Positions 34,657 to 42,404 of a stretch of DNA of 64,000 nucleotides are shown one piece after another. This DNA is from Candidatus Roseilinea sp. Lineage in GTDB: Bacteria; Chloroflexota; Anaerolineae; J036; Brachytrichaceae. The translations under genes were made by a program, and so were the position numbers. A model generated the notes under the pieces. It saw only the letters and a program-made list of their open reading frames with translations, was not told the origin of the DNA and did not search any database. The stretch covers positions 1,674,001 through 1,738,000 of the forward strand of contig AP024676.1 of NCBI GenBank assembly GCA_025998955.1, read 5' to 3'. Numbering within the stretch: the stretch's first letter is position 1; every line of letters starts with the position of its first letter.

Positions 34657-35241
34657 CTAGCTTTGCAGAATGTCGGCCAGAGCGCAGGCGAAGCCCGGCA
34701 ATACAGCCTCGCCACTCAGCATGCCGTCCCCCCGCACTACGCTCACCGAACCGTCGGCACGGTAGATCGTGGCGCGGCGTAGTTTGGGGTTAATCACCCA
34801 GACGAGTTGCGCGCCGTGCTTCAGATAGAGTTCGACTTTGTCCTCGATAGTCGTCATGCTGTCGCTCGGCGAGATGATCTCGACGGCGAGATCGGGAGCG
34901 AACTGGCCGAAGCCTTCAGGTGACTCCCCTCCCGGCAAGCGTTCGGTTCGGACGAAGGACACATCAGGTGACAACAGAATCCGTTCGGCCAATTGGTAAC
35001 CCACGCTCGAACCGAACACTTTGCCGAGACGTTCCTTCGCAAGAAAAGAGCGAATCAAGAAAAGCAGTTCGGTTCCAACTTCTTCATGTTTCATCCCAGC
35101 CGGCGACACGATCAGCTCTCCTTCGATGAGTTCATACTTTTGCCCGTCGCGCGGGACGTGATACATATCGTCCACCGACCGGACAACCGGGGCACTCACC
35201 TCAGAGGGTGCAGCGGTTGCTAAAACCCCTGCTTCAGCCAT
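34657..35241 (-). CDS. Uma2 family (DUF820) endonuclease-like protein
   Basis: 194 residues from ATG 35241. The Uma2 fold is a PD-(D/E)xK-like nuclease: KYELIEGELIVSPAGMKHEE near residues 35-54, SPDVSFVRTERL near 91-102, APDLAVEIISPSDS near 114-127 (D and E of the active site) and KVELYLKHGAQLVWVINPK. Uma2 proteins are very abundant in Chloroflexota and cyanobacteria; the biological role is unclear. A TACAAT box lies seven bases upstream of the ATG. Further upstream is a fragment of the MITE-like repeat. Confidence 0.86.
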   Translation of the reverse strand: MAEAGVLATAAPSEVSAPVVRSVDDMYHVPRDGQKYELIEGELIVSPAGMKHEEVGTELLFLIRSFLAKERLGKVFGSSVGYQLAERILLSPDVSFVRTERLPGGESPEGFGQFAPDLAVEIISPSDSMTTIEDKVELYLKHGAQLVWVINPKLRRATIYRADGSVSVVRGDGMLSGEAVLPGFACALADILQS

Positions 35242-35248
35242 ATACAAG

Positions 35249-35254
35249 ATTGTA
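35249..35254 (-). promoter_or_regulatory. -10 box of a leaderless-type promoter
   Basis: TACAAT on the minus strand, seven bases before the Uma2 start codon. Confidence 0.5.
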
Positions 35255-35275
35255 ATCCAGCGTACCTCAAATCGG

Positions 35276-35310
35276 GGGTGCATTTTAAGACGGGGGAACG
35301 CGGACTTGCC
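35276..35310 (+). repeat. Left-end fragment of the MITE-like element
   Basis: 35 bases starting GGGTGCATTTTAAGACGGGGG match the left end of the element at 19210 with a few changes, then similarity stops. No right end is found before the next gene. Confidence 0.6.
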
Positions 35311-35360
35311 GGAGGCGATCGTAGCAGTTGGAGAGCAGTGCGTGCGCGGGTGGGGTGCAA

Positions 35361-35394
35361 CTGGGTAGGCCAGGCATTGCCCTGGCCTACCCAG
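35361..35394 (-). terminator. Perfect 14-bp hairpin at the end of the PH-like gene
   Basis: CTGGGTAGGCCAGG and CCTGGCCTACCCAG form a perfect 14-bp stem with loop CATTGC. It includes the TAG stop codon of the gene at 35387-35935. The minus-strand sequence after it is not T-rich, so it may be a processing or attenuating hairpin rather than a classical terminator. Confidence 0.55.
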
Positions 35395-35935
35395 TCTGTA
35401 CTCGCAACAAGGCGAGCAGGGCATCCGGCTCATCCACGCTCACTACGATCCGCTCACCCTGAAAGTCCATCAGCACCAGCCGGTCGAGGCGGGTGGCGAA
35501 CATCTTGAACTCGCCAAGCGTGGGGGATTGAAACGTGCCATACCAGCCGAACACGCCGCCCACCGACACCAGCCGGATCGAGGACTGCAATTCGTGAATT
35601 GCGATGCGCCGAGCACTGGTGAGTGCAGCCAGGTGGCGCGGAACGCCGCCCCAGCGCCGGCGAATATACACCACGTCGTCGCCCACCTCGACGCCATTCG
35701 GCGAGAGAGCAAACAAAAAGGCAAAGAAAGCCGAAAGCCCGACGCTCACCGTAGCAAAAAAGAGCGACCGGCCGGCCTGAGCAGCCACGCCGGTCAGCAC
35801 AACCACGAGCGCGACAATCACCACGACCAGGGTGCTGATGCCGTGCGTGTGCGCGTCGAAAGAGGAGGGGAATCGCTTCACAGACGCGACCGATGATAAT
35901 TGCGGCGGCGCGTCATGCTCGCGCAAACTCATCAA
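35387..35935 (-). CDS. Membrane protein with PH-like domain, unknown function
   Basis: 182 residues (start ATG 35935 or 35932). Two adjacent membrane helices lie at about residues 33-52 and 57-80 (STLVVVIVALVVVLTGVAAQ and LFFATVSVGLSAFFAFLFAL). They are followed by a beta-rich domain with GVEVGDDVVYIRRRWGGVP and FATRLDRLVLMDFQGERIVV, which resembles bacterial PH-like domains. The function is unknown. The start overlaps the stop of the M20 peptidase gene by about 23 bases, which suggests coupled expression. Confidence 0.6.
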   Translation of the reverse strand: MMSLREHDAPPQLSSVASVKRFPSSFDAHTHGISTLVVVIVALVVVLTGVAAQAGRSLFFATVSVGLSAFFAFLFALSPNGVEVGDDVVYIRRRWGGVPRHLAALTSARRIAIHELQSSIRLVSVGGVFGWYGTFQSPTLGEFKMFATRLDRLVLMDFQGERIVVSVDEPDALLALLRVQTG

Positions 35936-37289
35936 TCAGCGCGCCCATGTAGCGCATGCCCTCGTAGTAATTCTGCAGGATGGCATTCTCGTTCGGCGAG
36001 TGCACACGGCTATCGGGATGACTGATGCCGGCGCAGACGACCGGCACGCCGCCGATAAACGACGAGAGCGAATACATCGGGCCGCTGCCAGGGCTGAGCA
36101 GCACTTTCACCGGCGTCTGGTTGTAAATGCGTTCGCATGCGCGGGCCGCTGCATGCACGATCGGCGCGTTCACATCCGACAGCTCGGCGCGGTAGCCGCC
36201 CAGGAACTTGATCTCGATGTCGCTGAAGCCATGTTTGTCCAGGTGCTTGCGCAAGAGATCGAGCACGAGCTCCGGTGTGAGGTTCGGCACCAGCCGAAAG
36301 TCCACCTTCGCGCTGGCGACCGCAGGCAATACCGTTTTGGTGCCCTGCCCTTGCCAGCCGCTGGTCAGGCCGCAGATGGTGGCCGTGGGTTGGAAGAACA
36401 GTCGCTTGACCGCGTCGAAGCCGGTGACGCCGGTGACGAAGTCGGTGATGCCCCACTTGGCTTTGATCTCTGCTTCTTCAAAAGGCATCGCGCGCAACAC
36501 GGCTTCTTCTTCCGGCGTGAGCGCGCGCACGTGGTCGTAGTAACCCTCGATCAAGATGCGCTCGCCGGTATCTTTGATCGTGTTGAGCGCCCACACCAGC
36601 CGCCAAGCTGCGTTCGGCGCCAGCGCGGCGTTGGACGAATGCAGATCGTGGCTCACGCCTCTGGCGTGCAGCTCGATGTAGCAGATGCCTTTCACTCCCA
36701 TCGTGAGCGTAAAGCGTCCCTGCTCATCAAAGCCGCCGAACTCCCATAGACAGCCGTCCATCGGCCGGCCATCCGGCTTGTGCAGCCAGTCCTTATACCG
36801 CTCGACCCAGAGATGAAGGTGGGGACTGCCGACCTCCTCTTCGCCCTCGACCAGCCACTTGATCTTGAAGGGCAACTTGCCTTGTGTCGCCAGCCAGGCC
36901 TCGATGGCGTGGATGCGGGTAACCAATTCGCCTTTGTCATCGGCTGCGCCGCGCGCGAAGATTTTGCCGTCGCGAATGGCCGGCTCGAACGGCGGCGACT
37001 CCCATAGCTCCAACGGTTCCGCAGGCTGCACGTCGTAGTGGTTGTAGATCAGCAGTTCCTTGTCCCCCTCACCGAGTTCGGCCCACACGACCGGCGGCGC
37101 ATCGCCATCGGTTGGCACGACCCTCACGTCTGCGCCGAGCGAGGATAGGCGCCGCGCAACCAACGCGGCCATCTCCGGAATGCCCTGGCCGGTGGCGGCG
37201 ACGCTCGGTTGGCGCAGGAAGTCTTTGTAGTCTTCGAGCAGGCGCTCGCGATGCTCGCGAAGGTAGGCGTCGAATGATGCAGCGTCCAT
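35913..37289 (-). CDS. M20 family dipeptidase
   Basis: 458 residues from ATG 37289. The metal-binding residues of the M20 family are visible: IYNHYDVQPAEP (His and Asp), GAADDKGEL (bridging Asp), EGEEEVGSPH (catalytic and metal-binding Glu) and the C-terminal SGPMYSL region. The size matches carnosinase/DapE-type dipeptidases with a lid domain (about 190-310). It removes or splits short peptides; the exact substrate is unknown. TATCAT lies seven bases before the start, giving a leaderless-type promoter. The Rieske gene ends 25 bases upstream. Confidence 0.9.
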   Translation of the reverse strand: MDAASFDAYLREHRERLLEDYKDFLRQPSVAATGQGIPEMAALVARRLSSLGADVRVVPTDGDAPPVVWAELGEGDKELLIYNHYDVQPAEPLELWESPPFEPAIRDGKIFARGAADDKGELVTRIHAIEAWLATQGKLPFKIKWLVEGEEEVGSPHLHLWVERYKDWLHKPDGRPMDGCLWEFGGFDEQGRFTLTMGVKGICYIELHARGVSHDLHSSNAALAPNAAWRLVWALNTIKDTGERILIEGYYDHVRALTPEEEAVLRAMPFEEAEIKAKWGITDFVTGVTGFDAVKRLFFQPTATICGLTSGWQGQGTKTVLPAVASAKVDFRLVPNLTPELVLDLLRKHLDKHGFSDIEIKFLGGYRAELSDVNAPIVHAAARACERIYNQTPVKVLLSPGSGPMYSLSSFIGGVPVVCAGISHPDSRVHSPNENAILQNYYEGMRYMGALIDEFARA

Positions 37290-37296
37290 GTCGGAA

Positions 37297-37302
37297 ATGA
37301 TA
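37297..37302 (-). promoter_or_regulatory. -10 box of a leaderless-type promoter
   Basis: TATCAT on the minus strand, seven bases before the M20 start codon. Confidence 0.4.
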
Positions 37303-37314
37303 AACGCTGCGCGC

Positions 37315-37683
37315 CTACACTTCGACGAACAATTTGCCGTCTTCTTCGGTGACGTTGAAGCTTTGAATCGGCGTCGGCTCTTTGCCCAGCGCGATGATCC
37401 TGCGCGACCATTCCGGCAACTTGACGCCGACCACACCTTGCACCCAGTCTAGGTTTTTGCCCGTGCACATATCGAAGCGCGAGTTGTGGAAGGGGCACGT
37501 GATCACGCCGTTTTCAACTTTGCCGCCGGCTATCGGCAAGCCAAGGTGCGGACACTTGTTGACCACCGCACAATACCTTTCCCCCACCCGCGCCACAACG
37601 ATCGGTGTGCCTTCGGCGTTGAACGTCTTGAGGCCGGTTGCCGGCACGTCCGCAGCGTTACCGATCATTACTCGCTTGCCCAT
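37315..37683 (-). CDS. Rieske [2Fe-2S] protein
   Basis: 122 residues. The two cluster-binding motifs are NKCPHLGLP (C-x-H) near residues 42-50 and ITCPFHNSRFD (C-x2-H) near 61-71, giving the ligand set of a Rieske ferredoxin. There is no membrane anchor, so it is a soluble electron carrier or the ferredoxin part of a Rieske oxygenase. The ATG at 37683 has AAGGAGGAG upstream, a strong ribosome binding site. It follows the PhyH-like dioxygenase gene by 31 bases. An electron-donor role for that enzyme is not required chemically, so the link is only positional. Confidence 0.88.
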   Translation of the reverse strand: MGKRVMIGNAADVPATGLKTFNAEGTPIVVARVGERYCAVVNKCPHLGLPIAGGKVENGVITCPFHNSRFDMCTGKNLDWVQGVVGVKLPEWSRRIIALGKEPTPIQSFNVTEEDGKLFVEV

Positions 37684-37714
37684 CGCACTCCTCCTTAGGA
37701 GTATATCGCCAAAG

Positions 37715-38551
37715 CTAGTGAAACTTCTTCCCACTCTGCTCACGGAAGCGCGCCAGCTCGGGATAGGACCGCGCCGGATCGGCGTAATCGTTGCCGGCCA
37801 GGTCGCGCCCGCGCGCCAGGTAGATCTGATGCAGGGGCCGGCCGTTCGCATCGCGACGCGGCGTGTGCTTGACGTAGCTCGGCATGTAGCGCATGGTATA
37901 GCCGCAACGGCGCAGGTTGCTGGTGTTGGCCGGGCTGCCGTGCTGAAGTCGCCCATCGTGCAAACTGGCTTGGTTCGGTTGCAACTCGACCGCCACTGCC
38001 AACTGATCTTTGCGCTGTGAGGGCGTGATCTCACTGTGAAACACGTTCTGCGCCGGATCTACTGGTTCATAGTCGGAGAATCCGTTGTGGTGCGTGCGTG
38101 GGATGACGTACATGCAGCCGTTCTCGGTCGTGCTCGGATCAATGGCCAGCCATATGGTGCACACCTCCATCGGCTCAAGCGCCCCCTTCCAGTAGGCGCT
38201 GTCCTCGTGCCATGGCACGCGCTTGCCATCACCCTTCGGCTTGCAGATAAAGTGGCTGGACCACAAAGCAATATTCGGCCCCAAGATCGGTTCAACGAGG
38301 TCCAGCACTTCGTCGGCGAACAACCATTCGAACAATTCGGGATGAACGAAGTGGGGCACATCCATCGCCTCCGGCCGCTGGCCAACATCGAGGTTGTCGA
38401 GCAACGACTCGAAGTATCGCTTCAGCTTCTCGAATTTCGCCTGGGGGAAGATCGGCTCGCGAACGATGAGATAGCCCTCACGTTTATAGGCTTGCACCTG
38501 CGCATCGCTCAGGCGCAGCCGGCTCGTAGGCTGAGTGGGTATGTGCGTCAT
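37715..38551 (-). CDS. Phytanoyl-CoA dioxygenase (PhyH) family protein
   Basis: 278 residues, typical for the family. The iron ligands are suggested by VPWHEDSAYWKG (H-x-D) near residues 112-123 and the later histidine in QHGSPANTS; RRCGYTMRYMPS contains the arginine that would bind 2-oxoglutarate. N-terminal features (YKREGYLIVREPIF) match PhyH. Such enzymes hydroxylate varied small substrates with Fe(II) and 2-oxoglutarate. Its start lies 68 bases inside the end of the O-antigen ligase gene, with a TATCAT box seven bases upstream of the ATG. Confidence 0.88.
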   Translation of the reverse strand: MTHIPTQPTSRLRLSDAQVQAYKREGYLIVREPIFPQAKFEKLKRYFESLLDNLDVGQRPEAMDVPHFVHPELFEWLFADEVLDLVEPILGPNIALWSSHFICKPKGDGKRVPWHEDSAYWKGALEPMEVCTIWLAIDPSTTENGCMYVIPRTHHNGFSDYEPVDPAQNVFHSEITPSQRKDQLAVAVELQPNQASLHDGRLQHGSPANTSNLRRCGYTMRYMPSYVKHTPRRDANGRPLHQIYLARGRDLAGNDYADPARSYPELARFREQSGKKFH

Positions 38552-40049
38552 GCTGAGGATGATACACTTTTGCAGCAGCGATCACGAAGCCGAGATACGC
38601 GCCGATCAGTAAGTGCATGTTGGCGACATACAACTTGTCGAACAGGTGATGTGCAGTGAGATGCACCCAAGCACCAAGGACGCCAACGCAAACCGCTGCT
38701 GAAAGTGCCCGATGTCCGCGTCGCCGCACCGTCCGCCACGTGATGAGAACGATCACCGACCAGAGCGCGAGATACGCGAGCAGACCGATGACGCCCATCT
38801 CGGCAAAGATATTCAGGTAGTAGTTGTGGGCGTGGCCAAGTGCGTTCTCCCAGGGCAACAGCCGGAACTCCGGATAGGCTGCCGCGTAGTTGCCAAAGCC
38901 AACGCCTAGCCATGGGCTAGACTCGATCATGCGCAGGGCCGCTTGCCAATGCGCCAATCGCTCGATGGTGGAGAAAGTGATCGGCGTGACGTGCGCGTTG
39001 CGCACATCGAGGCCGAATGCGCTGCCGGGGTCGCTAAAATACCGCAACTGCGCTTCGAGCGAGGCCGGAATGTTGATCACGTCGAGGGCAAACAAGGCCA
39101 GCGCCAGCACGAACGCACTGCCAACCCAGCGCCAGGGGTGCCGGAGCAAGACAAGAGCAACGACGACTGCTGCTGCACCTGCCCCCACCAACGCCCCGCG
39201 CGAACCGCTGGCGACAAGCGCACGGATGCACAGCCCAGCAACCAGCGTCGAAGTAACGAGGAGCAGAAATATCCGCCACTGCGCGCCGTTCGTTCGAGCA
39301 AGCGGCCGAAAGCCGCGGCTGCACAACATTGACTCAAGCTGTGCGGCTGCCCACAAGGCTAGCGCAGCCGCAACCGGCCATGTCAAGCCCATGAACCCGC
39401 CAAATGGATTCGGCTGCTCGAATGTGCCGTAAGCGCGATAGGCATCTGTGCCACGAATGCGAAACTCCGGCGGACCGAACCCGCGCACATCGGCCTGAAT
39501 CAACCCAAAAGCGGCTTGACCGGCCGCGGAGACGAGAATCGCGCCGAGGACGATCCAGCGTTTGCGCGGATCTTGCTCGCCGGCCACGAGCAGCGCTACG
39601 ACGGCGATCTGTAGCCATTTGATGCACTCCGTGGCCCAGTCGCGGAAATCGCGCGCCGGAAAGAACGAAATCAAACAGGCCGTAATAAAGGCAGCGAATG
39701 TAACGGCTATCGCCGGTTGAGGCCGGATGACCGGGAAGCGGCGCGTGGCAAGCCAGCGAAAGCTGTAGGCGATGAGCGTCAGAATCAGCACGAGCTGGCC
39801 GCTGTCGAGCGGCAACTGCAACATCACGCGCTCCAACGGTTGAAAAGGCCCAACGATCAGCGCCAGGGCGAGACCCAGGGTCGGTTCAGCGAAGATAGCT
39901 GCTACGGCCAATACGGCGGCGATGACCGCGGCAAGGAGGATGAGTTGGTGCTGCGGCAGCAGCGCGACGACGAAACCGACCAGGCAGGCAGTTGCAATTT
40001 GCAGCAAAGCCGTGAGCGCCGGCCGATTACGCCGAGCAAGTGTGTTCAT
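38484..40049 (-). CDS. O-antigen ligase / Wzy-type polymerase family membrane protein
   Basis: 521 residues with about twelve hydrophobic helices. The large outer loop near residues 330-400 contains RNAHVTPITFSTIERLAHWQ and SPWLGVGFGNYAAAYPEF followed by NALGHAHNYYLNIFAEMGVI, the conserved block of the Wzy_C/O-antigen ligase family, where an H and R take part in glycan transfer. This enzyme would join or polymerise surface glycans; an Anaerolineae-type envelope lacks typical LPS, so another surface polysaccharide is likely. The start overlaps the stop of the coiled-coil gene by four bases (ATGA). Confidence 0.85.
   Translation of the reverse strand: MNTLARRNRPALTALLQIATACLVGFVVALLPQHQLILLAAVIAAVLAVAAIFAEPTLGLALALIVGPFQPLERVMLQLPLDSGQLVLILTLIAYSFRWLATRRFPVIRPQPAIAVTFAAFITACLISFFPARDFRDWATECIKWLQIAVVALLVAGEQDPRKRWIVLGAILVSAAGQAAFGLIQADVRGFGPPEFRIRGTDAYRAYGTFEQPNPFGGFMGLTWPVAAALALWAAAQLESMLCSRGFRPLARTNGAQWRIFLLLVTSTLVAGLCIRALVASGSRGALVGAGAAAVVVALVLLRHPWRWVGSAFVLALALFALDVINIPASLEAQLRYFSDPGSAFGLDVRNAHVTPITFSTIERLAHWQAALRMIESSPWLGVGFGNYAAAYPEFRLLPWENALGHAHNYYLNIFAEMGVIGLLAYLALWSVIVLITWRTVRRRGHRALSAAVCVGVLGAWVHLTAHHLFDKLYVANMHLLIGAYLGFVIAAAKVYHPQHDAHTHSAYEPAAPERCAGASL
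38559..38564 (-). promoter_or_regulatory. -10 box of a leaderless-type promoter
   Basis: TATCAT on the minus strand, seven bases before the PhyH start codon and inside the 3' end of the ligase gene. Confidence 0.4.
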
Positions 40050-40894
40050 CCGAACAGCTCGGCGAGCTCACCTTTCCACTCGATCAGGTGGATCTCCTTG
40101 ACCGATTCGGCTTCGCTTTTGACCTGTGGGGTAATCCACCGACCGCCCAAGGCAGGATGAGCTCTCACGCCGGCCTTCGCCAGATACTCCGCGCGTCTCA
40201 TAGCGCGCTTCAAATCCGACTCGCCAACGCCCCAGGACACCCCGACGATCAGATAGATCGGCTGGCCATCGGTCTTCAAGCGACCGGATACAACTGCATC
40301 GGCGAGCGACAGATCGCGGAACTGTTCGTCGGTGAGTAAGCCACGCTCAAGCGCCGGCTCGACCAAGTCAACCAGCTCTTCGTCGGTTAGAACATGTGGA
40401 CGGCGCAAGATTTTGCCATACCAGGCCAGCGGACGAGCGCGGAACGATTGCTCGATGGCGAAGCCTTTCAGTGTGCCTAGATCTTCGCTCATCTGCCGCT
40501 GAGATATGACCAGCTCAGCTACTACCCCTTCCGTGCGCTTCTGCGCTTCTACCAGCTCGGCGATCTTCTCGTCCGTGCGCTTCTGCGCTTCCACCAGCTC
40601 GGCGATCCGTTGATCCACTCGGTCGAGACGCGCCTCCACACGGTCGAGGCGCGCCTCTGCACGCTTCTGTGCCTCCACCAGCTCGGCGATTTGTTGATCC
40701 ACACGGTCGAGGCGCGCCTCTGCACGCTTCTGTGCCTCTACCAGCTCGGCGATGCGATCACCCAGCTCCCTAACGACCCGCGGCAGGTCCAATACTTCGT
40801 CGGTCAGCACGAGGCGTCGCAATTCCTGCCGCCATTGAGGGTGTTGCTCAAGCAGCTCGACAAGATCGTGAAAGTCGCTGACCGTGAATGCCAT
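40046..40894 (-). CDS. Coiled-coil protein with C-terminal nuclease-like domain (DUF3782-like)
   Basis: 282 residues. Residues of about 45-135 are near-perfect repeats of a heptad-type coiled coil, with the unit IAELVEAQKRAEARLDRV repeated about five times. The C-terminal 140 residues (FAIEQSFRARPLAWYGKIL, then LADAVVSGRLKTDGQPIYL and GVSWGVGESDLKRAMRRAEY) match a family common in Chloroflexota and cyanobacteria with a PD-(D/E)xK-like core. In relatives I recall VEVSW at the strand that supplies the glutamate, and here it is VGVSW, so this copy may be inactive. The repeats are also visible at DNA level (40500-40750). It is coupled to the O-antigen ligase gene by a four-base overlap. Confidence 0.7.
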   Translation of the reverse strand: MAFTVSDFHDLVELLEQHPQWRQELRRLVLTDEVLDLPRVVRELGDRIAELVEAQKRAEARLDRVDQQIAELVEAQKRAEARLDRVEARLDRVDQRIAELVEAQKRTDEKIAELVEAQKRTEGVVAELVISQRQMSEDLGTLKGFAIEQSFRARPLAWYGKILRRPHVLTDEELVDLVEPALERGLLTDEQFRDLSLADAVVSGRLKTDGQPIYLIVGVSWGVGESDLKRAMRRAEYLAKAGVRAHPALGGRWITPQVKSEAESVKEIHLIEWKGELAELFG

Positions 40895-40902
40895 TTTGCA
40901 GA

Positions 40903-40908
40903 ATTTTA
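40903..40908 (-). promoter_or_regulatory. -10 box of a leaderless-type promoter
   Basis: TAAAAT on the minus strand, eight bases before the coiled-coil gene start and overlapping the stop codon of the MaoC gene. Confidence 0.45.
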
Positions 40909-41373
40909 CGCCGCTTTTGGTTTACCCTTCACAAGCAGCGTCCATGTGCCGCGCTGCACCACGCTGCCATCCTGCTTCTTCACGCTCACTTTGAACGTAA
41001 CTTTGCCGTTGCCCAGGCGTGGGAAGGCTTTCACTTCGGCAACTTCGGCCTCTAGATGGATCGTATCGCCGATGAAAATGGGCGCGGTGAATTCCCATTC
41101 GATCCCACGAAATACCTCGACCGTGCCGAGCAGGAAGCCCATCTGAAAGGCCAGACCGCTGGCGATGCTCAAACCGAGCAAGCCATGGGCGATGCGCCGG
41201 CCAAACTGGTTGCCTTTGGAGAATGCTTCGCTGGTGTGAATCTCGTTGTAGTCGCCGCTCAGGCCGGCAAACATGACGATGTCGGCCTCGGTGATCGTGC
41301 GGCTGGGCGACGTGGCCCTGTCGCCGACGACGAAGTCCTCGAAGTACAAACCATGGGGTGTCGTGAGCGCCAT
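40906..41373 (-). CDS. MaoC-like dehydratase / (R)-specific enoyl-CoA hydratase
   Basis: 155 residues with a single hotdog fold. The catalytic motif is SGDYNEIHTSEAFSKG (near residues 35-50), giving the Asp and His of the hydratase 2 motif, and RIAHGLLGLSIASG is the conserved helix that follows. Such enzymes add water to trans-2-enoyl-CoA; this subgroup is also found in mesaconyl-CoA and related pathways. No obvious fatty-acid or 3-hydroxypropionate gene is nearby, so the exact substrate is open. TACAAT lies seven bases before ATG 41373. Confidence 0.9.
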   Translation of the reverse strand: MALTTPHGLYFEDFVVGDRATSPSRTITEADIVMFAGLSGDYNEIHTSEAFSKGNQFGRRIAHGLLGLSIASGLAFQMGFLLGTVEVFRGIEWEFTAPIFIGDTIHLEAEVAEVKAFPRLGNGKVTFKVSVKKQDGSVVQRGTWTLLVKGKPKAA

Positions 41374-41380
41374 AGAGCGG

Positions 41381-41386
41381 ATTGTA
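41381..41386 (-). promoter_or_regulatory. -10 box of a leaderless-type promoter
   Basis: TACAAT on the minus strand, seven bases before the MaoC start codon, with no ribosome binding site. Confidence 0.5.
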
Positions 41387-41421
41387 TAGGGGAAGTTGGG
41401 AGTGCAGAGTGGACGCGTGTG

Positions 41422-41456
41422 TTGACCGGTGACCGATGGCTGATGATTGATGATTG
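41422..41456 (+). repeat. Short tract of five 7-bp units
   Basis: TTGACCG, GTGACCG, ATGGCTG, ATGATTG and ATGATTG follow one another without gaps between the MaoC and methyltransferase genes. It is a weaker member of the heptamer-repeat family. Confidence 0.6.
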
Positions 41457-41460
41457 ACCG

Positions 41461-42273
41461 CTACTTCCTGAGCACGATCACCATCCGTTCAGAGTCATTG
41501 TCCAGCGGCGGCGGTGGGATGAGCATATCGCCATACCACCATGCCTCCGAGAATGCGCCCGACAGATCAATCAACGCCTTCAGCTCCTGCGCTTGGTACC
41601 AGCGATGCGGATGCCGGTGTTCAACGATGCGCTCCGGCCGGCCGGCCTCGCGTATCGTCAGCCGCGCAGTCACGAGCCACTGCTGCGTGATCCAGTCATA
41701 TGGATCGTCGGCTGCGCCAAACAACACTTCCACTTCGGTGTAAGGTTCATCGGCAAAATATGGCGCGTCGGTAGATCGTGACAGCCAGGTGTTCGGCAAG
41801 CTGTCGCGCCAGATCGTGGATGGATGCGCCATCTCGATCACGAACACGCCGCCAGGCAGTAGGCTGCGCGATACCGACCGCAGGTGCGCCACCACTTGCT
41901 CGTTCGTCACTAGGTGCGATAGGCTCTCCATCAAATTCGCGGCGAGCGCCACCGGCTGATCTAGTGTGAAGTCGGCCATGTTCGCAGCCACGGTCTCTAA
42001 GAAGACGCCGTCGTGCTTCGCGCCCTGGCAAGCATAGTCGAGCATATCGGGCGAAAGGTCGAGCGCGACAGCACGCCAGCCGCGCCGGGCAAATTCGCGC
42101 GCGTGCCGCGCCGGGCCACAGGCGAGTTCGAGGAAGGATGGAGAAGCGCTGGCGGTAATGTGACCATGCGCCCGCAGACACCATTCGAGGAAGTTACACT
42201 CTTCCACAAAATCTCGATCGCTGAAGGCGATGTCGTAGGCGCGTGCGTTGGCGTAGAACTCTAGCGATGTCAC
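41461..42273 (-). CDS. Class I SAM-dependent methyltransferase
   Basis: 270 residues from GTG 42273. SAM-binding motif I is LELACGPARHAREFARRG (near residues 46-63), followed by AVALDLSPDMLDYA as motif II and an acidic end-of-strand residue. ANLMESLSHL fits motif IV. The C-terminal domain (about 150-270) is a beta-rich extension that likely binds the substrate. I cannot name the substrate. The GTG has TAGAAT eight bases upstream and no ribosome binding site, the leaderless pattern again. It is divergent from the alcohol dehydrogenase gene. Confidence 0.88.
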   Translation of the reverse strand: MTSLEFYANARAYDIAFSDRDFVEECNFLEWCLRAHGHITASASPSFLELACGPARHAREFARRGWRAVALDLSPDMLDYACQGAKHDGVFLETVAANMADFTLDQPVALAANLMESLSHLVTNEQVVAHLRSVSRSLLPGGVFVIEMAHPSTIWRDSLPNTWLSRSTDAPYFADEPYTEVEVLFGAADDPYDWITQQWLVTARLTIREAGRPERIVEHRHPHRWYQAQELKALIDLSGAFSEAWWYGDMLIPPPPLDNDSERMVIVLRK

Positions 42274-42281
42274 GGCGCAGA

Positions 42282-42287
42282 ATTCTA
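42282..42287 (-). promoter_or_regulatory. -10 box of a leaderless-type promoter
   Basis: TAGAAT on the minus strand, eight bases before the GTG start of the methyltransferase gene. Confidence 0.45.
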
Positions 42288-42321
42288 TTCGCTCCTACAA
42301 TTCGATTCAAGAGACGGAGAG

Positions 42322-42398
42322 CAGAAGTCAGAAGTCAGAAGTCAGGAGTCAGAAGTCAGGAGTCAGAAGTCAGAGGTCAGAATCCAGAGTTCAGAGGA
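42322..42398 (+). repeat. Tract of eleven 7-bp units (CAGAAGT type)
   Basis: Eleven consecutive heptamers (77 bp), mostly CAGAAGT and CAGGAGT, end at CAGAGGA six bases before the dehydrogenase ATG. The last unit supplies GAGGAAG, the apparent ribosome binding site of that gene. Confidence 0.95.
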
Positions 42399-42404
42399 AG
42401 CGGA

